Part shown: positions 3,834 through 5,505 of the stretch, one piece after another
Position numbering within the stretch: the first letter of the stretch is position 1
Layout of the letters: every line of letters starts with the position of its first letter
From: an uncultured bacterium
GTDB taxonomy: Bacteria; Actinomycetota; UBA4738; HRBIN12
Length of the DNA stretch: 5,505 nt
NCBI GenBank assembly: GCA_937881155.1
Contig: CALGFI010000153.1
Coordinates: forward strand, 1-5,505
Direction: 5' to 3'
The notes under the pieces: generated by a model
What the model saw: the letters and a program-made list of their open reading frames with translations, nothing else
Database searches by the model: none
What the model was told of the DNA's origin: nothing
Position numbers and translations under genes: made by a program

Positions 3834-5505
3834 GGCCGCTCGGTCCTCGCCCGGAGCTCCTGGTAGCGATCCTCGAGCTCGCGGAGGGACAGTTCGGTCA
3901 ATCGCTGCGCGGTGACGTCGAGGGCGACGCCGTGCCAGAACATCGCGCGTCCCTCGTCGTCGCGAACGAGCGTGGCGCGGCTGTGGAGCCACACGATATC
4001 TCCGTCGGGCCGGACGACTCGGTACTCCTCGTCGAACGGCTCGCCCGTCTCCTCGGCGTGCGCGTTGGCCACGAGCACGCGGTCGCGGTCGTCCGGATGG
4101 AGCATCCGGCCGAAATGTGCCGGATCCGCGACGAGATCTGAGACCGAGATGCCGAAGATCCGTTCGGCTTGCGGGCTGAGGTACGCGAACCGCACCTCGT
4201 CGGGCTGGTAGTTCGGGATCTCCACGTACGTGACCGCCGGCATCTGCTCGACGAGCGCGCGGTACCGAACCTCCGCCTGGTCGCGTTCCTGTTCGGCTCG
4301 CTTGGCGGTGGTGATGTCGAGCAGCAGCCCCTGGAGCTCTTTCGGTCTGCCGCTCGGGTCGCGCGAGAGCACCGTGCCGTGGTCGCGCACCCAACGGACC
4401 GTCCCGTCACGGTGAAGCATCCTGTATTGGATCGCGTAGGGCTCGCCGGTCTCGGTGACGTCCTTCGTGACGGCGAGGACTCGATCGACGTCCTCGGGAT
4501 GAACGCTGCCGATCCAGTCGGTTCGTACATCGTCGTGCGTGTAGCCGAGCATCGTTCGGAGCTGCGGGCTTATGTACGTGACCTCTCCGCCGGGAGTTCC
4601 CGTCGTCACGTCGACGACGTACGTGACCGCGGGCGCGTGCTCTGCGAGCGAGCGGAACCGTAGCTCGCTCCGCAGCGCCTGTTCCTCCGCGAGCTTCCTC
4701 GCGGTGACGTCGATCATCACGCCCTGAAACAGGTCGGGGCGTCGTCCGTGCTGGTCGCGCGTGAGCAGGACCGCCTCGTCGAGCACCCAGACGATGTGCC
4801 CGTCCTTGTGCAGATAGCGGTACTCCATCGAGAACGACTCGCCGGTCGTCTCGGAGCGGATCGTCGCGGCGAGCACGGCGGTCTTGTCGTCCGGGTGCAG
4901 GCGCGACGTCCAGAAATCGGGCGACCGGTGCCATTCGTCGACCGTGAAGCCGAGGAGCTGTTCGATCCTCGGGCTCGTGTACGCGTGCGGCGATGCTTGC
5001 TCGAAATCGTTCTCCCAGATGTAGGTGACGGCCGGGATGTGCTCGGCGAGCATGCGGTACCGGTGCTCGGTCGCGCGCAGCTCCTTCTCTGCGCGCCGTC
5101 GTTCGGCGATCTCCAGCGCCATGAGCTCGTTCGCCTCTTCGAGCTCCGCCGTTCGCTCCTGCACCCGTCGTTCTAGCTCGTCTCGGGATGCCCGGAGGGC
5201 ACTCTCGACTCGTTTCAGCTCGGTGATGTCGGTCTGGACGCCGAGCCAGTACTGCGGTCGTCCGCTCTCGTCGCGCACGAGCGTCGCGACGTCGCGGAAC
5301 CAGACCGCTCGTCCGTCGCTGGCGATCAGCCGGTACTCCCGGCTCCACGACTCGCCGGTCTCGCTGTGGCGATCGTGCGCGTCGAGCGTCTGCTCGCGCT
5401 CGTCGGGGTGGAGGAGCTCCATCCAGATGTCCGGCTGATCGAGCCACTCCTTGCGCGTGTACCCGAGCGCCCGCTCGACTTGAGGGCTCACATAGAGCGT
5501 TCGCC
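3830..5505 (-). CDS. Tandem PAS-domain signalling protein (partial, N-terminus outside window)
   Basis: The frame is open to the window edge. A GTG at 5491 is an internal valine, because the preceding residues RTLY complete the common PAS phrase 'TLYVSPQVERALGY'. From that GTG, 553 residues are visible: an incomplete PAS/PAC unit (1-91), a charged helical linker that is probably coiled coil (92-143, with LERRVQERTAELEEANELMA), then three complete PAS/PAC units at about 141-265, 274-395 and 404-530. Each full unit repeats the PAS_3-like layout: AVTYV/I, a Y(T/I/L)SP phrase, the HP(E/D)D turn, a TGE(S/P) loop, an EYR or QYR strand, a DG..VW strand and a closing D(V/I)T(A/T). The chain ends about 23 residues after the last PAS domain, with no kinase, GGDEF, EAL, HD-GYP or DNA-binding output at this end. 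Any output domain must lie upstream, or the protein acts through partners. PAS ligands cannot be read from the sequence. The family call is firm; its role in the cell is unknown. Confidence 0.93.
   Translation of the reverse strand, partial: RTLYVSPQVERALGYTRKEWLDQPDIWMELLHPDEREQTLDAHDRHSETGESWSREYRLIASDGRAVWFRDVATLVRDESGRPQYWLGVQTDITELKRVESALRASRDELERRVQERTAELEEANELMALEIAERRRAEKELRATEHRYRMLAEHIPAVTYIWENDFEQASPHAYTSPRIEQLLGFTVDEWHRSPDFWTSRLHPDDKTAVLAATIRSETTGESFSMEYRYLHKDGHIVWVLDEAVLLTRDQHGRRPDLFQGVMIDVTARKLAEEQALRSELRFRSLAEHAPAVTYVVDVTTGTPGGEVTYISPQLRTMLGYTHDDVRTDWIGSVHPEDVDRVLAVTKDVTETGEPYAIQYRMLHRDGTVRWVRDHGTVLSRDPSGRPKELQGLLLDITTAKRAEQERDQAEVRYRALVEQMPAVTYVEIPNYQPDEVRFAYLSPQAERIFGISVSDLVADPAHFGRMLHPDDRDRVLVANAHAEETGEPFDEEYRVVRPDGDIVWLHSRATLVRDDEGRAMFWHGVALDVTAQRLTELSLRELEDRYQELRARTERP

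Noticed and set aside
4407..5447. A long Arg/Ala-rich minus-strand frame within the PAS gene
   Set aside because: It is a shifted frame of the PAS array; the in-frame protein has four clear PAS units.

Overview
The window is GC-rich and densely coded, with GTG starts and short or negative gene spacing. The gene set (a DUF4446 protein, a bactofilin, a LarC-family protein, seryl-tRNA synthetase, a tandem-PAS protein) best fits a bacterium of the Actinomycetota, probably a deep-branching environmental lineage of the Thermoleophilia or Acidimicrobiia kind. That placement is inferred from protein style only. No tRNA, rRNA, CRISPR array, insertion sequence or phage gene is visible.

Layout. (1) 1-230, minus: the N-terminal 76 residues of a membrane protein, cut by the window edge, resembling the membrane region of actinobacterial HD-GYP or GGDEF proteins. 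(2) 231-643: the only long stretch without a large gene. It holds a divergent leader, a 28-codon ORF at 470-556 with a near-ideal Shine-Dalgarno, and a perfect 12-bp terminator-like hairpin at 589-619. The leader can form two mutually exclusive hairpins around the ribosome-binding site. (3) 644-1453, minus: a LarC-family (nickel-pincer cofactor) protein that contains only the LarC1-type part. (4) 1454-1569: a divergent control region with a perfect 10-bp inverted repeat next to the larC start and -10-like sequences on both strands that overlap each other. (5) 1570-3833, plus: a tight run of DUF4446 protein, bactofilin and serS, with an ATGA overlap and a 3-bp gap. (6) 3830-5505, minus: a tandem-PAS protein cut at its N-terminus by the window edge, whose stop codon overlaps that of serS in the palindrome CTAG.

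How the genes may work together. The DUF4446 protein has one N-terminal membrane segment and is translationally coupled to the bactofilin, so a membrane-linked scaffold is a reasonable inference. serS is probably co-transcribed with them. The partial membrane protein and the PAS protein look like signalling proteins, but neither shows an output domain inside the window.

The item most likely to be undescribed is the tiny hydrophobic protein at 470-556 with its own structured leader and terminator. The LarC1-only protein and the inverted repeat in front of it come next.
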